Counted from the stretch's first letter, positions 10,296-21,735 are shown. The stretch is DNA of 64,000 nt from Geotrypetes seraphini (GCF_902459505.1 NC_047096.1:17450501-17514500), one strand, 5' to 3'. A program made the numbers and translations. Notes: generated by a model from the letters alone, not told the origin.

Positions 10296-10540
10296 GGAGG
10301 AGTGTGTGGCGCAGTGGTTGGAGCTACAGCCTCAGCACCCTGGGGTTGTGGGTTCAAAACCCCGCGCTGCTCCTTGTGACCCTGGGCAAGTCACTTAATC
10401 CTCCGTAGCCCCAGGTACGTTAGATAGATTGTGAGCCCACCGGGACAGAGAGGGAACATGCTGGAGTACCTGATTGTAAAAACCGCTTAGATAACCTTGA
10501 TAGGCGGTATATAAAATACTAATAAACTTGAAACTTGAAA
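10296..10540 (+). mobile_element. tRNA-derived SINE
   Basis: The 5' end GGAGGAGTGTGTGGCGCAGT contains an A box (TGGCGCAGTGG), and a B box follows (GGGTTCAAAACCC). The body includes CCTTGTGACCCTGGGCAAGT and the 3' end is TTGATAGGCGGTATATAAAA. That 3' end resembles the GCGGTATA 3' ends of the L2-like LINEs nearby, which suggests mobilisation by that LINE (inference). Confidence 0.88.
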
Positions 10541-11984
10541 CTGGTCTGAGCTAGTGCTATCTTCCTTCTATGATCATACACCTCTTACCCAAATGCAAAA
10601 TCTGCACACACCAGTGATAGCCAGCCAGAACCACCTTCAATGGGCCCCGTCTTGGATAGAAAAAAAACCTAAAATGTTTATAGCTTGGAGCTGAAAAAAA
10701 CAAAAACAAAAAAACACAAACCCACATACATTCCAGTCGTGTTGTTCCACTAGTAAAACATGATAGAGCCCTAAGCCTGGTGGGAACTTTTCATAAATAG
10801 GATAGGTTCTTGCCAGAGAGGGAAGCTGCCTCATGACGTCTTTGTAGGTTCTCTTGTAAATATTCTTGAATGGTTGAAGTTATGGCTTTGTCATGCAGAT
10901 TTCCCAGAGAGCACCTTGGTATCAGGTAACAGGTTGATGGCAAAGTCATAAGAATTGCTGCTGCTAGGTCATATCCGCAAGCACTTTTCCCCAGGTCATT
11001 TCAGGCTCCTGTTTAATTCAAAACAGTTCTACCGCCATCGACCCTATGGTGGAAGGGTGGGGGGGGGGGCGAGGGAGAAGGAGAAGGATTGATCCCAGGT
11101 GCCACTTCATGGCATGCCAACAGAATTTTCAATAGCAAAACCAATTCCAGAGGGAATCCGGTGAAGGATGGCACAATTCCAGAACCAGCCTCTGTTTCTG
11201 ATGTCACATTTCCTTAGCGACACTGGCTGTCATCATCCCAGAGTTTGCTAATACTTCAACAAAAATATTTTCTTTTTATAAAAAGGTCATTGCTCCGTTT
11301 CATCTAATGGACTTGCAAGACTACACTTAAATACAGGGGGCTAAAAACCTAAGGAGCACTAAATCATGCTAACTAATCACATTAATGCAACTGGCATAGA
11401 CTCAGGAGTGACAACATCTCTTCTGCTCCAAAAACATACAAACTGGACCAGGAGGAACCTAATGCGTGAAAAATAAATACAGAACGGGCCAAGAGCTGAA
11501 GGAAGATGCTGTTCATTCTGGTTGAGAGTGAGGGAGACCTTGATATAAAACCAGAGGATCTCAGGAAAGAGTATCTGGCTATTATCCTCTCCTGTCTTTG
11601 CCAGTAAAAATGGCTAGGGCAAGCAGACGTGAGAGGCTCTTAGGAAGGTGCTTTTGGGAATGGGAAGTCCGCAGTAAACTTCTGACTGAGCTAAAGGGCC
11701 CTTGGACGTTGGGGGCTGGGCTGTAGACACAGCTTTATTTTCTCACACAGAAAATAAGAACCTCCTGCACTGCAGTAATGCAATTTGTTATAACCCATGT
11801 AAAATGCATCTATTTCAGCATCACTGGACTATGGCAAGCCAATCGCTGTCTAATAGGACAGCGCTACTCAAATGGAAGTAAACAGAAAGGAGAAAGAAAA
11901 TCCTGTGTATTTATATTTTCACAACCCCTCATTATGGAAGTGTAAAAGGTTTGGACAATTTCCTGGAGGAAAAGTCCATAGTCT
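10541..11984. other. unassigned sequence
   Basis: No exon or repeat recognised, apart from a poly-C/G run near 11050-11070 and the LINE-like 3' end that begins at 11985. Confidence 0.25.
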
Positions 11985-12290
11985 GTTATTGAGAAAGACA
12001 TGAGGGAACTCACAGCTTTCCCTGGATCAGTAGTATGAAATGTTGCTACTGTTTGGGGTACCGGAATCTTGCTATTCGTTAGGATTCTGAATGGGCACAG
12101 GTCGTTGACCTGGGGGCCGCCGCTTGAGCGGACTGCTGTGCGCAATGTTACCACTGGTCTGACCCAGCAGCGGCAATTCTTATGTTATTATGTTCTTACA
12201 CTTTGGGTTTTTGCCAGGTACTAGTGATATGGATTGGCCACCATGAAGATGGACCATTGGTCTGACTCAGTAAGACTATTCTTATGTTCT
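11985..12290 (+). mobile_element. LINE 3' UTR fragment
   Basis: Motifs such as GAAATGTTGCTACTGTTTGG, GGTCTGACCCAGCAG, GCCAGGTACTAGTGATATGG and CTATTCTTATGTTCTTA are the same 3' UTR block seen at 16190-16275, 23690-23965 and 63462-63600. Two overlapping versions of the terminal CTTATGTT motif suggest two insertions. A minus frame across it is not a gene. Confidence 0.6.
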
Positions 12291-12544
12291 TAATAGTATT
12301 GCCCAAGCAACCACAGTTAGGGCAGTCACTGAACAAAATGCACAAGTACCATCTGTGCTGGGGGGTTTCCCCCACATTATAGTATTCAAATGCCTATCTC
12401 CTCATTCTTCCACTCCTGTGTTTCCTTCCCATAGATTTGTCTTCCTGGTGGCATCTGCTCAATGCCTCTCTCTCCCCTGTACTTCTTTCAGTCATTTCCC
12501 ATCTCCCTATGGTTTACCCAATATGTGCCCTCATCTTTTCACTT

Positions 12545-13260
12545 CACACTATTTATTTATTTATTTTAAAATTGCTACCCTGCTTAGTGCCTAAGCGGGT
12601 TACAGTGAAAAACATACACCTTCAGAACGTACTCAGACATATTAAAAAACCACACATCCTGTCCTATTCTTCCAGATGTATTCAATAAAACGAGCATAAC
12701 GCTAATAAAAAGTTTGCACTATACAAACTATAAAAATGCATTTCTCTTCAAAACTAATAAAAAATTAACAAAAACAGATGTTTTCAACTGCTTTTTAAAT
12801 GACAATTTCTCTCTGCACAGTCTCAAAAACCCTGGCAATGTGCTCCATAAATGCAGACCCAGAACAGAAATTGTTGTTGCTTGCGGGGGGGTTTTTATAA
12901 CTCATTTCACCTACTGCGTCAATCGATAACCTCATAGTGAATTGTGACCTCAGGTTTCTAGAAGGTATATAATGTTTCAGGTACAGAGGTCTCGCCCCAT
13001 AAATTACCTGATGTACAATTGTCAAGATTTTGTATTCAATCTTTAATTGAATTGGTAACCAGTGCAAACTTTTCAGTGATGGTGTAATATGATCATTCCA
13101 AGCTACACCTGTAATCATGCATGCTGCAACATTCTGGGAAGATATTGCAGGAAAGCATTTGTGATGCTGTACAAAAGCAATCCGATGGGTACCAAAGTGG
13201 CCATAATTCTTAAGTTCCTGACTTTTGCTCATTTTGTTAAGAATTCTAGAAGTCACTCTG
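12545..13260 (-). mobile_element. LINE 3' fragment (diverged L2-like)
   Basis: On minus, MITGVAWNDHITPSLKSLHW then LPIQLKIEYKILTIVHQVIY keeps the HWLPI-x-KI-x-YK pattern of LINE reverse transcriptase C-termini. The 3' end on minus is GTAACCCGCTTAGGCACTAA followed by an AAATAAATAAAT tail at 12545-12565. It is a separate subfamily from the TTTAG-tailed copies. Confidence 0.7.
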
Positions 13261-13299
13261 ATGATTTGTCACTTTTTAAATCCGATCTACATTTGGATT

Positions 13300-14049
13300 T
13301 TCCAGACATCTTTCCCGTCAAAGGCTAACCATCATCCTGCCAACTTAGGTAGCCAGGCTAGCTGTAAAATCCAACCCTGTTCTAGGTTTGCCTCAGCACG
13401 CCAACTCATTTTGCCAGGTCAGCAAAACACACAAGAGCTCTGTAACTTACTGCAGTTATATCATTCTCCTTGATCATACTACCATTTTGCCATGACAATC
13501 AATATTTTCAGCTCCTGTATCCATGATGAAAAAGTACAACCGTGCATATTTCTGCCAATTTGGCGACTTGCTTCATGAAAATATACAGGGTGGGGGGTGT
13601 TTTTATTTTGTTACTTTGACTGGTGGAGCTGAGAGGGAAATTTGCACCAGTTCCAGAAAGGGCTACCCTTCTGAGGATGATACAATACAAGTCAGTGGCC
13701 AGACTAGGATCACTAACAATTTGGCAGTGACAGGGCTGGGTTTGATTCCCACCTCAAGGCACTTGGGGTCCCTGCTACCTCAAAGGCTTAGATGGCCCAC
13801 TAGCTCAGTAGTACCAGAACAGGGATCCGATTCCCTGCCAAAATGTTTTGCTCCTTGTGAAGTATATGTGTGGTTGTAGAACTCTTAAAGAACTTTTAGG
13901 TAAACAAATGTAAAAACAAGTCTGAAAAAAGGAATTTCTTAGGGGGGGGGGGTGTCTTCCAAAAACTACAGAATGTGAGCTTTATGAAAACAAACTGGCA
14001 GAATTTGAACAATGTTATTGTGGTAAATAGTTCAGAGTGCTGTAAGAGC
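13300..14049. other. unassigned sequence
   Basis: No feature recognised. It contains a G-run near 13940-13951. Confidence 0.2.
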
Positions 14050-15470
14050 AGTTACGTGTGTGATTTCAGGAGGTTCTGCCTATTTCCACTTCAACAGGCT
14101 CTATCTGGAATATATCAACATAATGCTAGTTGATACATTTCTTATAACACCTTACAAGAATAGTAGAAAGTCACACGCTTTGCTCGTTTTTCCATCAGCT
14201 AAAGGATGTAAAAGTAAGAAATATCTTGACCATATGCTGGCCTATCAAGCAGCACATTACGATAAAGATCTTCAGCATTTAATATGTACATAGAAACATA
14301 GAAAATGACGTCAGAAAAGGGCCACGGCCCATCAAGTCTGCCCACTTTAATGACCCATCCCCCTAACTTCTTCCCCTAAGAGATCCCACATGCTTATCCC
14401 ATTTTTTCTTAAAATCTGGCACACTGTTGGCCTCAATTACCGCAGTGGAAGATCATTCCAATGATCAACCACCCTTTCGGAGAAGAAATACTTCCTGGTG
14501 TCGCCATGAAATTTCCCACCCCTGATTTTCAGCGGATGCCCTCTTGTGGCCGTGGGTCCTTTAAGAAAAAAAGATATCATCTTCCACCTCGATACGGCCT
14601 GTGATATATTTGAACGCCTCAATCATGTCTCCCCTCTCTCTACGTTCTTCGAGTGAGTATAGCTGCAATTTACTCAGCCTTTCCTCATACAGGAGATCCT
14701 TGAGTCCCGAGACCATCCTAGTGGCCATTCACTGAACCGATTCAGCTCTCAGCACATCTTTTTGGTAATGTGGCCTCCAGAATTGTACACAATATTCCAG
14801 ATGAGGTCTCACCATGGATCTGTACAACGGCATTATGACTTCGGGCTTCCGGCTGACGAAACTTCTACGGATACAACCCATCATTTGTCTAGCCTTGGAT
14901 GAAGCTTTCTCCACTTGATTGGCAGTTTTCATGTCTTCACTAATGATCACTCCTAAGTCTCGTTCTGCTGCAGTCCTAGCTAAGGTCTCACCATTTAGGG
15001 TGTAAGTTCTGCACGGATTTCTGCTGCCAAGGTGCATGACCTTACACTTTTTGGCATTGAAGCTTACCGTAGTTGCCAAGTCGAGGACCAGTGTTCCAGT
15101 AAGAGTAGGTCCCGCGTCATACTGTCGGGCAATGTGCTTTTTCCTACTATGTTGCATAGTTTGGCGTCATCAGCGAATAATGTTATTTTACCTTGAAGCC
15201 CCTGAGCCAGGTCTCTTACGAAAATGTTAAATAGGATCGGGCCCAAGACCGAGCCCTGCGGCACATACATCTCTTTCTTATATACAATTTAGAAAACAAC
15301 TGAAAACTTTACTTTTTTCAAAATTTCTTATAAACAATTTAGAACATAATTGAAAATTTTCTTCTTTCCAAAATTTCTGATCTTACAATTTTTTATTGTA
15401 TCTTTTTGATAAAGTTTTGTAAACTGCATAGAACTTTTGTTGGTTATGCGGTCTAGAAATCCTCTCCGCC
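14050..15470 (+). mobile_element. LINE 3' fragment split by a CR1 insertion
   Basis: The first part (14050-14289) encodes SRKSHALLVFPSAKGCKS and AYQAAHYDKDL, matching the LINE at 25297-26262 (HSRRSHSLFNFPSIKGC). The second part (about 15271-15470) continues with the 3' tail TTTTGTAAACTGCATAGAAC then GGTTATGCGGTCTAGAAA. The intervening 980 bp is a minus-strand CR1 copy. Confidence 0.7.
14290..15270 (-). mobile_element. CR1-like LINE, 5'-truncated, inserted in another LINE
   Basis: On minus the copy starts in the RT palm (PQGSVLGPILFNIFVRDLAQ, then the FADDAKL catalytic motif). It continues through FNAKKCKVMHLGSRNP, ERDLGVIISEDMK and VMPLYRSMVRPHLEYCVQFW in a shifted frame, then KYFFSERVVDHWNDLPL. 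It ends in a 3' UTR with the terminal repeat TTTCTATGTTTCTATG (14291-14306 on plus as CATAGAAACATAGAAA). It is the longest CR1 copy here. Confidence 0.88.
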
Positions 15471-15904
15471 CTCCCTTCCCACTCCTCCCCCTGCTGCGTG
15501 CGCATGCCCGCGCCTCTTTCCCCGTACCTTTTTAACTTCAGCGCGAGCAGCAACAAGCTTGCATCTCACGTCGGCTTTGGCACTTCCTCTGATATCACTT
15601 CCAGGCGGAAGTGATGTCAGAGAGCTCCGAAGCCGACACGGGCAGCAAATTAATCACTGCTCATACCAAAGCTAAAAAGGTAGGGGGGAAGAAGCTTGCT
15701 GCTTGCGTCGGCTTTGGCGCTTTCTCTGATGTCACTTCCGGGAGGAAGTGATGTCAGGGAAACAGGCAGCAAATTCGTCACTGCTCTTGCCAAAGTTAAA
15801 AAGGTAGGGGGAAGGAGCATGCATGCATAGCAGGGAGAGGCAAGGAAGAGGGCAAGAGAGGGGCGCCACCATCCCGGGCATTGGTCACCCTCGCTACGCC
15901 ACTG
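15470..15904. mobile_element. hAT-like foldback, CAGTGGCGTAG family
   Basis: The right end TCGCTACGCCACTG closes at 15904. The interior is the family's usual inverted repeat (GGCACTTCCTCTGATATCAC ... GTGATGTCAGAGAG, repeated again at 15710-15760). The left terminus is missing, so this copy is truncated. Confidence 0.6.
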
Positions 15905-15911
15905 TGTAAAG

Positions 15912-16280
15912 TATAAGAATATAAGAACAGCCATACTGGGGCAGATTGATAATCCATCTAGCAAAGCCACCTGCTTCGTGCAAAGGTCAATCCAGGCCAC
16001 AAGTAGCAGGCAGAATCCCAGAGTACCAAGAGTCCACGCCACCAACGGCTTTCCCCATTTCTATCTCAATAGCAGACTAGGGACTTTTCTTATAGGAACT
16101 TGTTCAAACCTTTTTAAAAAAAAATCCCAGATATGCTAACTGCTGTTACCAGATCCTCTTGTAACAAGTTTCTTCCAGGTACTTGTGACCTGAATTGACC
16201 ACTGTAAAAACAGGAAACTGAGCTAAATTGACCATTGGTCTGACTCTATATGGCTATTCTTATATTAAATATGTTCTAAC
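15912..16280. mobile_element. LINE 3' UTR fragments, inverted pair
   Basis: At 15915-15945 a minus copy (AAGAACAGCCATACTGGGGC) faces a plus copy ending near 16265 (GGTCTGACTCTATATGGC, CTATTCTTATATT). The middle has the usual CTTCCAGGTACTTGTGACCT. These are pieces of the same LINE tail family as 11985 and 63462. Confidence 0.55.
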
Positions 16281-16339
16281 TGTTCATTAAGTAAATATAT
16301 GGTATATATTTACTCTATATCTCCTCCTATTTGTTTTTG

Positions 16340-16735
16340 GGGACAGACTTAAATATATGTACTGTATACTTTGGAGGAAAGGTGGGAGAGGGGAGATACG
16401 ATAGAGATGTTTAAATACCTACATGGCGTAAATGCGCATGAGTCGAGTCTCTTTCATTTGAAAGGAAGCTCTGGAATAAGAAGGCATAGGATGAAGTTAA
16501 GAGAAAATAGGCTCAGGAGTAATCTAAGGAAATACTTTTTTACAGAAAGGGTGGTAGATGCGTGGAACAGTCTCCCAGAAGAGGTGGTGGAGACAGAGAC
16601 TGTGTCTGAATGCAAAGAAGCGTGGGAAAGGCACGCGAGATCTCTTAGCGAGAGGAAGAGATAATGGTTATTGCAGCTGGGCAGACTGGATGGGCCATTT
16701 GGTCTTTATCTACCATCATGTTTCTGTGTAACTCC
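16340..16735 (+). mobile_element. CR1-like LINE C-terminus and 3' UTR
   Basis: The frame runs ERWERGDTIEMFKYLHGVNA, LRSNLRKYFFTERVVDAWNS, then LPEEVVETETV and KEAWERHARSLSERKR. The 3' UTR is GGGCAGACTGGATGGGCCAT then CATCATGTTTC. It is the same end as the minus copy at 14290 and is relatively well preserved. Confidence 0.82.
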
Positions 16736-17689
16736 ACTGAGTGTCCCCCTAGTCTTAGTACTGTTTGAAAGAATAAAGCAATCAATTCACTTTTACCTGT
16801 TCTACACTATTCAAGATTTGGTAGACCTGTATCATACACAGCATGTACATACCATGCTGGTGCAGGAATATGTCTACTAGAGGAATGACATACATACCAG
16901 ACACTGTATACACAGATAGAAGCATCCACCCACAAAGCTGACGCATGCATATGCACACAGGGGCTAAAGAAGCACACGCATATGGCAGAGGCACACACAC
17001 ACAAACAGTAAGAAGTGCAGAAACTGCAACGGGAGAATCGCCACAAATATATCAGAACCGTGCTATGTTTAGATAAATAAGCCACCTGTCTCTTTCCTGT
17101 TTTACCACTCAGCCCCATCCTGCTGTGATATTTTCAGAATGATCTGGGGGCTCGTGATGTAAACACCAGATGCCCCTTTTGTGACGGGGAGCAGAATAAA
17201 GATAGCTTATTTGAGATATATGTTGTGTCTCAAAAGTCACCCTCTCTGCCCACTGCCCAAGGAATACATCACCCTAGAAAGCCTATAAAATACAAGCCCC
17301 CCCCCCCCCAGCAGTTACATCTTGATCCTGACACAGATACTCTTTTAGGGTGCCTACTGCCTCCATTGTGCCAATCCAGGCCTGGTTTTATCACCCAACA
17401 TATATGGACATATAGTTTTCTTTCCCTTAAAAGTTTACCAGGCCATGTATGCATTAAGGTAAAACCAGGACCAGATCAGCCTGGCCAGCAGAAACGGTAA
17501 TACACTCTATTCACAGTGAAGCCAGTCCTGGATTTCTGAAAGTACCCATCCTGGTGCATGCTTGGATCTGCAGTACAGTAGCAGGGAACAGAGTATGGTG
17601 TAGTCACAAAACCCCCAACTAAGATTCCAGGTTGTGCGCATCCCATTCTCTCTCCCCCCCCCCCCCCCAGCCTTGCCATTCGCAATTAA
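16736..17689. other. unassigned sequence
   Basis: Nothing recognised beyond a short CA-rich patch near 16990 and poly-C runs near 17300 and 17660. Confidence 0.2.
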
Positions 17690-18070
17690 CTTTACTCCCA
17701 TCTAGTTTAAGAGAAAAGCGCGGCTCGAAAACCGGCACATGCACAAGGCAACGTATCCCGGGCAGAGAAGAGAGCGACACTCACCTCTTGCAGGATCCAG
17801 CGAGCAGCCAGCTTTCAGCCCCAGCGGATCTCCGTGACAGCGGCCGAGGAGGAACGGGAAGCGCCCCTGCCTCCTCCTCCTCCTCCAACGGCACCGCTCG
17901 CCGCTCGCACCTGCCACCCGCGCCCAGAGACCCCCCACCCCCCCCCTATGTGAGGCAAGCGGCGCTGGAGCCAGCCAGGCAAGCATTACAGCACCGCTCC
18001 CCCGACCGCTGCCCCGCTGCATGCCGGGAAACATCACAGCCGGCCCGAGAGGCGCAAACTCCACCGCTAT
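17690..18070 (-). promoter_or_regulatory. CpG-rich block, probable PPFIA4 promoter
   Basis: About 380 bp of GC-rich, CpG-rich sequence sits in an otherwise AT-rich region, with runs such as CCTCCTCCTCCTCCTCC, and is not part of a repeat I recognise. It contains a good minus-strand donor at 17779-17784. Its only plausible target is the minus-strand liprin gene 14 kb to the left; TMEM183 has its own CpG promoter at 31 kb. Confidence 0.45.
17785..18064 (-). other. candidate untranslated first exon of PPFIA4
   Basis: Read on minus, CGCTGGATCCTGCAAGAG is followed by GTGAGTGTC, a consensus donor, with the exon ending at 17785. The 5' limit is unknown and is set here only by the CpG block. If real, the intron to the coding exon is close to 14 kb. 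No transcript evidence is available; this is an inference from donor, base composition and orientation. Confidence 0.35.
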
Positions 18071-18565
18071 TTTTATAATTCACAGGATCAGATGACGTTC
18101 ATTAGCCAGGCCAGCCAGCAGAGGTAGACTTGCAGGGCTAAAACTCATTCATTGTGGAGCCTTCCAAAGACAGGGGTCAGTGGGAGGTAAAGATAACAGC
18201 AGAGGAGGTGGCTGCTTCAATTGTGTCTTTGCAACATCAAATAAATAAGGACTTCATCATTTTGCACGGCTTCACTTTTTATTCAATTGTCTCAACAACA
18301 GAGTCTGTTGGATCATCATTTGTTGAATTCTCCTCCAATGGACGCCAATGAGTTCTTTGAATAAAAAGGTGCACTGTTCACTGAGGGGTTTTGACGTGGA
18401 AACCTGAGCAGCTGAGAAAATGTGAGCCAAAAGGAAGGAGGAGAGGAGCCGAGTTTGCTCAGTCTCGCACAGAAAACTGATGGGCTTGCACGAAGTCGAG
18501 ATTCTCGAGAACTGGTTGGTATGATGAGCATTACATGAGGAAGAGATCTGCCTGTGTATAGGTAA
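18071..18565. other. unassigned sequence
   Basis: No exon or known repeat recognised. It lies just upstream (minus sense) of the CpG block. Confidence 0.2.
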
Positions 18566-18769
18566 GCATTGGAACCAGGTGAGGCAATGGCCCAGGACAC
18601 CGGTGAGAAAGGTCTATCTTCAAAAAAGTGTAGTTACTTACCTGTAACGTAGGTTCTCCGTGGACTGCTGTCCACGGAGAACCTACGTTACAGGTAAGTA
18701 ACTACACTGCATTGGAACCAGGTGAGGCAATGGCCCAGGACACCGGTGAGAAAGGTCTATCTTCAAAAA
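18566..18769. repeat. perfect palindrome flanked by 61-bp direct repeats
   Basis: Two identical 61-bp direct repeats (18566-18626 and 18709-18769, starting GCATTGGAACCAGGTGAGGC) flank an 82-bp perfect inverted repeat: arms 18627-18665 and 18670-18708 with a TGCT loop. Each arm holds the consensus 5' splice-site sequence CAGGTAAGTA, one per strand, which is also the perfect complement of the U1 snRNA 5' end. The palindrome fills the gap exactly, so it is an insertion with a long duplication or the product of a template-switch event. Confidence 0.85.
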
Positions 18770-18776
18770 TCTAGAG

Positions 18777-19135
18777 CAGGGGTAGGCAATTCCGGTCCTC
18801 AAGAACCGGAGCCAGGTCAGGTTTTCAGGATATCCACAATGAATATGTATTAGGTCAGGGGTGTCCAAGTCCCTCCTGGAGGGCTGCAATCCAGTCGGGT
18901 TTTCAGGATTTCCTCCATGAATATGCATGAGATCTATTTGCATGCACTGCTTCTATTGGATGCTAATAGATCTCATGTATATTCATTGGGGAAATCCTGA
19001 AAACCTGACTGGATTGTGGCCCTCCAGGAGGGACTTTGACACTCCTGTATTTGCATGCACTGCCTCCTTGAGATGCAGATCTATCTCATGCATATTCATT
19101 GTGGATATCTTGAGGACCAGAATTGCCTACCCCTG
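18777..19135. mobile_element. hAT foldback (outer), interrupted
   Basis: The left end is CAGGGGTAGGCAATTCCGGT and the right end is GGACCAGAATTGCCTACCCC-TG. Arms continue inward through the GGTTTTCAGGATATCCACAA type sequence. It is split by the related element at 18856-19047. Confidence 0.75.
18856..19047. mobile_element. hAT foldback (inner, nested)
   Basis: It starts CAGGGGTGTCCAAGTCCCTC and ends GGGACTTTGACACTCCTG. The two halves pair through GGGTTTTCAGGATTTCCTCC and ATGAATATGCATGAGATCT. It sits inside the element at 18777-19135 and is therefore younger. A full-size relative is at 48175-48334. Confidence 0.78.
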
Positions 19136-19467
19136 ACTAGAGGCTTGGATGCCAGACTGGGATTTTGGCACCCTTTATCACAAGGGCCTTGAGCCAGTTC
19201 CTCACCTGATCCAGTAAGAGGAGGGGGAAAATACTAGATTAGAGGCAGGAGGGGGAGGGGAGAGATACCAGATTGCCCTTGAGGGATGCCCATGAAAAGT
19301 TTGGCTAAGAGCACCACAGTCCCTTGATCCAGTCCTGTACCCTTTGTAAATGTCCAACATTGTGCCCTCCTCCGTTTTGATAATTAAGCTCAATACTCAT
19401 CACAGCATAACCCCTCCCAGAACAATTAAAAAAAAAAAATGCACAATTGAACATCATACTTTTTAAA

Positions 19468-19570
19468 GGTACGTTAGAGAGATTGTGAGCCTGCCAGGAC
19501 AGATAAGGAAAAATGCTCCAGTATCTCTGAATGTAAGACTAGGCAGTATATAAATAACTTAAATACATAT
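19468..19570 (+). mobile_element. SINE 3' fragment
   Basis: GGTACGTTAGAGAGATTGTG then GAGCCTGCCAGGACAGATAA and AGGCAGTATATAAATAACTT match the 3' half of the SINE at 10296. The tRNA-like 5' half is missing. The stretch 19140-19465 before it holds nothing I recognise. Confidence 0.65.
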
Positions 19571-20268
19571 AAAAAATTTGTTTCAGGGGCAATATCTACC
19601 AATGAGTCAGCTTTGCATATTCCACAACTAATGAACCTCACTGCTATACCACATATTTTTTCTTGTGTGTGTTTGTACATGTATATTTCATTGGTTTGAC
19701 TCAGCTGCTCTTCTCCACTCCCCCCCCAGAAGCCACTGTATACCAGTTCTAGGTCTCACCTATACGTCTGAAATCATTCCCATGGATTTTTTTTCACCAA
19801 CTCCACGTTTTGTAACATTTTATTCTCAGGCTTGGAGACATACTTCTAACTGTTAAAGCACAACAAAGAAATCACTAATCTCTAATTATATGAACAGTGC
19901 CACCTGGCTTCATTGTTCTACAGCGCCTATGAGTCAACTGTCCTCCCCCGTAGCTGCAAAATGTTTGGATTAAATGTAACACAGACAGCAGCAAAGTGAA
20001 GAAATAGATATTTAAATTGAACTAAGCTATGTCACATGTAGGTGGTGCAATATAAAAAGGCAACTGAAAAGTGATACAAGCCCTCCTCCTCCACTGAGCC
20101 ATCAAATATCTGGACGTTAGTAAAAGGTTCAGACAATAAATCTAGATATGAGGGCAATGTCCTGGAAGCCTTTAGGAGATGGGGGGGGGGGTTAGACAGT
20201 GTTAAAAGAAAGAGGACCACACTGTCTTCTAATGGGGATCTTCTTTATATGGGTGGAAAGTAGTTTGT
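19571..20268. other. unassigned sequence
   Basis: Nothing recognised. It contains a G-run near 20180-20191. Confidence 0.2.
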
Positions 20269-20276
20269 CTTTAATC

Positions 20277-20470
20277 CAGTGTTTCTCAACTCGGTCCTGG
20301 AGTACCCCCTTGCCAGTCAGGTTTTCAGGGTATCCACAGTGAATTTACATAAACTTGATTTGCATACACTGTCTCCATTATATGTTAATTTCTTTCATGC
20401 ATATTCATGGTGGATATCTTGAAAATCTGACTGGCAAGGGGGTACTCCAGGACCGAGTTGAGAAACACTG
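20277..20470. mobile_element. hAT foldback with exact TSD
   Basis: The ends CAGTGTTTCTCAACTCGGTC and GACCGAGTTGAGAAACACTG are perfect inverses. The 8-bp duplication CTTTAATC is present on both sides (20269-20276 and 20471-20478). The arms pair through CTGGAGTACCCCCTTGCCAG. It has no coding capacity, and the perfect duplication suggests recent movement. Confidence 0.9.
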
Positions 20471-20676
20471 CTTTAATCTATTCTAGGGTTTCTGATGAGA
20501 CCATATAGAGAGGAATTCCAGCAGTGAGTAATAGTCTGCTTTGGAGAGCCAAAGTTACAATTTGGGCTGATTTTCGTATTCCATCTTTCTTGACCTGACA
20601 TAGATGATTCAGGGTTACCCAATTTCTCCAGGATCAAAGACTCCCTTATCTGAGTGCGATATCAAGTTGTCATAGA

Positions 20677-20770
20677 TCAGGGGGTCTCAACCCAGACCTC
20701 AGGACATACGTAGCCAGTCTGGTTTTCAGAGTATCCACCATGAACATGCAGGAGATAAATTTTGATTTAT
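20677..20770 (+). mobile_element. partial hAT foldback
   Basis: One arm only: GGGGTCTCAACCCAGACCTC, then GGTTTTCAGAGTATCCACCA and AACATGCAGGAGATAAATTT. It belongs to the same family as 20277 and 47636. The stretch 20771-21260 after it is AT-rich and unassigned. Confidence 0.6.
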
Positions 20771-21264
20771 GTGCAATCAAAGGAGTGGTTTGTAAGTGGT
20801 ATTCCAAAGGAAATACATCTTGGACTAATCAAATTATTTCACTAGCCAGTTAGTAGTTTTCTAGATAAGAAGATTATTTTTCCTGTAGACATAAGGGGGT
20901 TTAATATGGACTAGCACTGAGAGTGTTATAAATATTTCTTTTTATTATTATTATAACAGTACATAATACATACAGTATTCTAAAGCAATTAAAGTCCATA
21001 TCAAGGAAGAGAGAGGAACAATATTTAAATATATTCACATTATATAAGAAATATTGCCTGTAATACAAAAAGTTTAGGTCTTAATTTGAGCATTTATCTC
21101 TTTATCAACAGGAATCTTTCTAACTGATCAGGTTTGAAAAAAGCATATGAAATATTTAAATATATAATAATACAGAATTAAAATATTTCTTAATAAATAA
21201 ATCACATGCATCTCAATGTTCTAATTATTCTCCCAGCTGTCCAAGACTTGATTAGGATAAGACA

Positions 21265-21735
21265 CAAGGGGGGGGGGGGTTCTTTTACTACTACTACAGC
21301 ACTGTACATTTAACATTCAATAGATGGTCCCTGCTCAGTAGAGCTTACAATCTAATTTGGACAGACAGGATATCTCAGGGTTGGGGAGTTTCTGGCAGAA
21401 GGAATGATGCAATGGATATAGGTATCTGACAGTGAATAGGAGTTAAGAGTTGAAAGTGGGTTTTTAGCATGGGTCTGTATACTGCTAGAGGCGGAGCATG
21501 ACGTATTGACTCTGGCAGCCTGTTCTACACATATGGCGCAGCAAGAAAGAAGGGACGGAGTCTGGAGTTGACGGTGGAGGAGAAAGGTACTAAAAATCAA
21601 TATATGTTTTCTGCAGCAGGGCCTATAGGAATTAAATGGCAGATAGCATGAGTTAATCTTTAGTAAAAGACCCCCAAGGATAGGAGAAAATATGAAGTCC
21701 TGAAAAGGTTGACAAAAATTGTGATCAGTGATCAT
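21265..21735 (-). mobile_element. LINE 3' fragment with (TAG)n tail
   Basis: Read on minus, a worn coding part is followed by AAGCTCTACTGAGCAGGGAC, the ACAGTGCTGTAGTAGTAG end and more. The GAGCAGGGAC and TACAGCGCTG motifs and the TAG-trinucleotide tail match the copy at 30088-30392 on plus. The endonuclease and most of the RT are missing. Confidence 0.6.

Noticed and set aside
10296-10370. tRNA gene
   Set aside because: A and B boxes are present, but there is no acceptor-stem pairing and the sequence continues into a SINE body with several relatives.
17632-18078. 148-codon plus frame across the CpG block
   Set aside because: GC-rich composition keeps stops rare; no homologous domain and the opposite strand is equally open.
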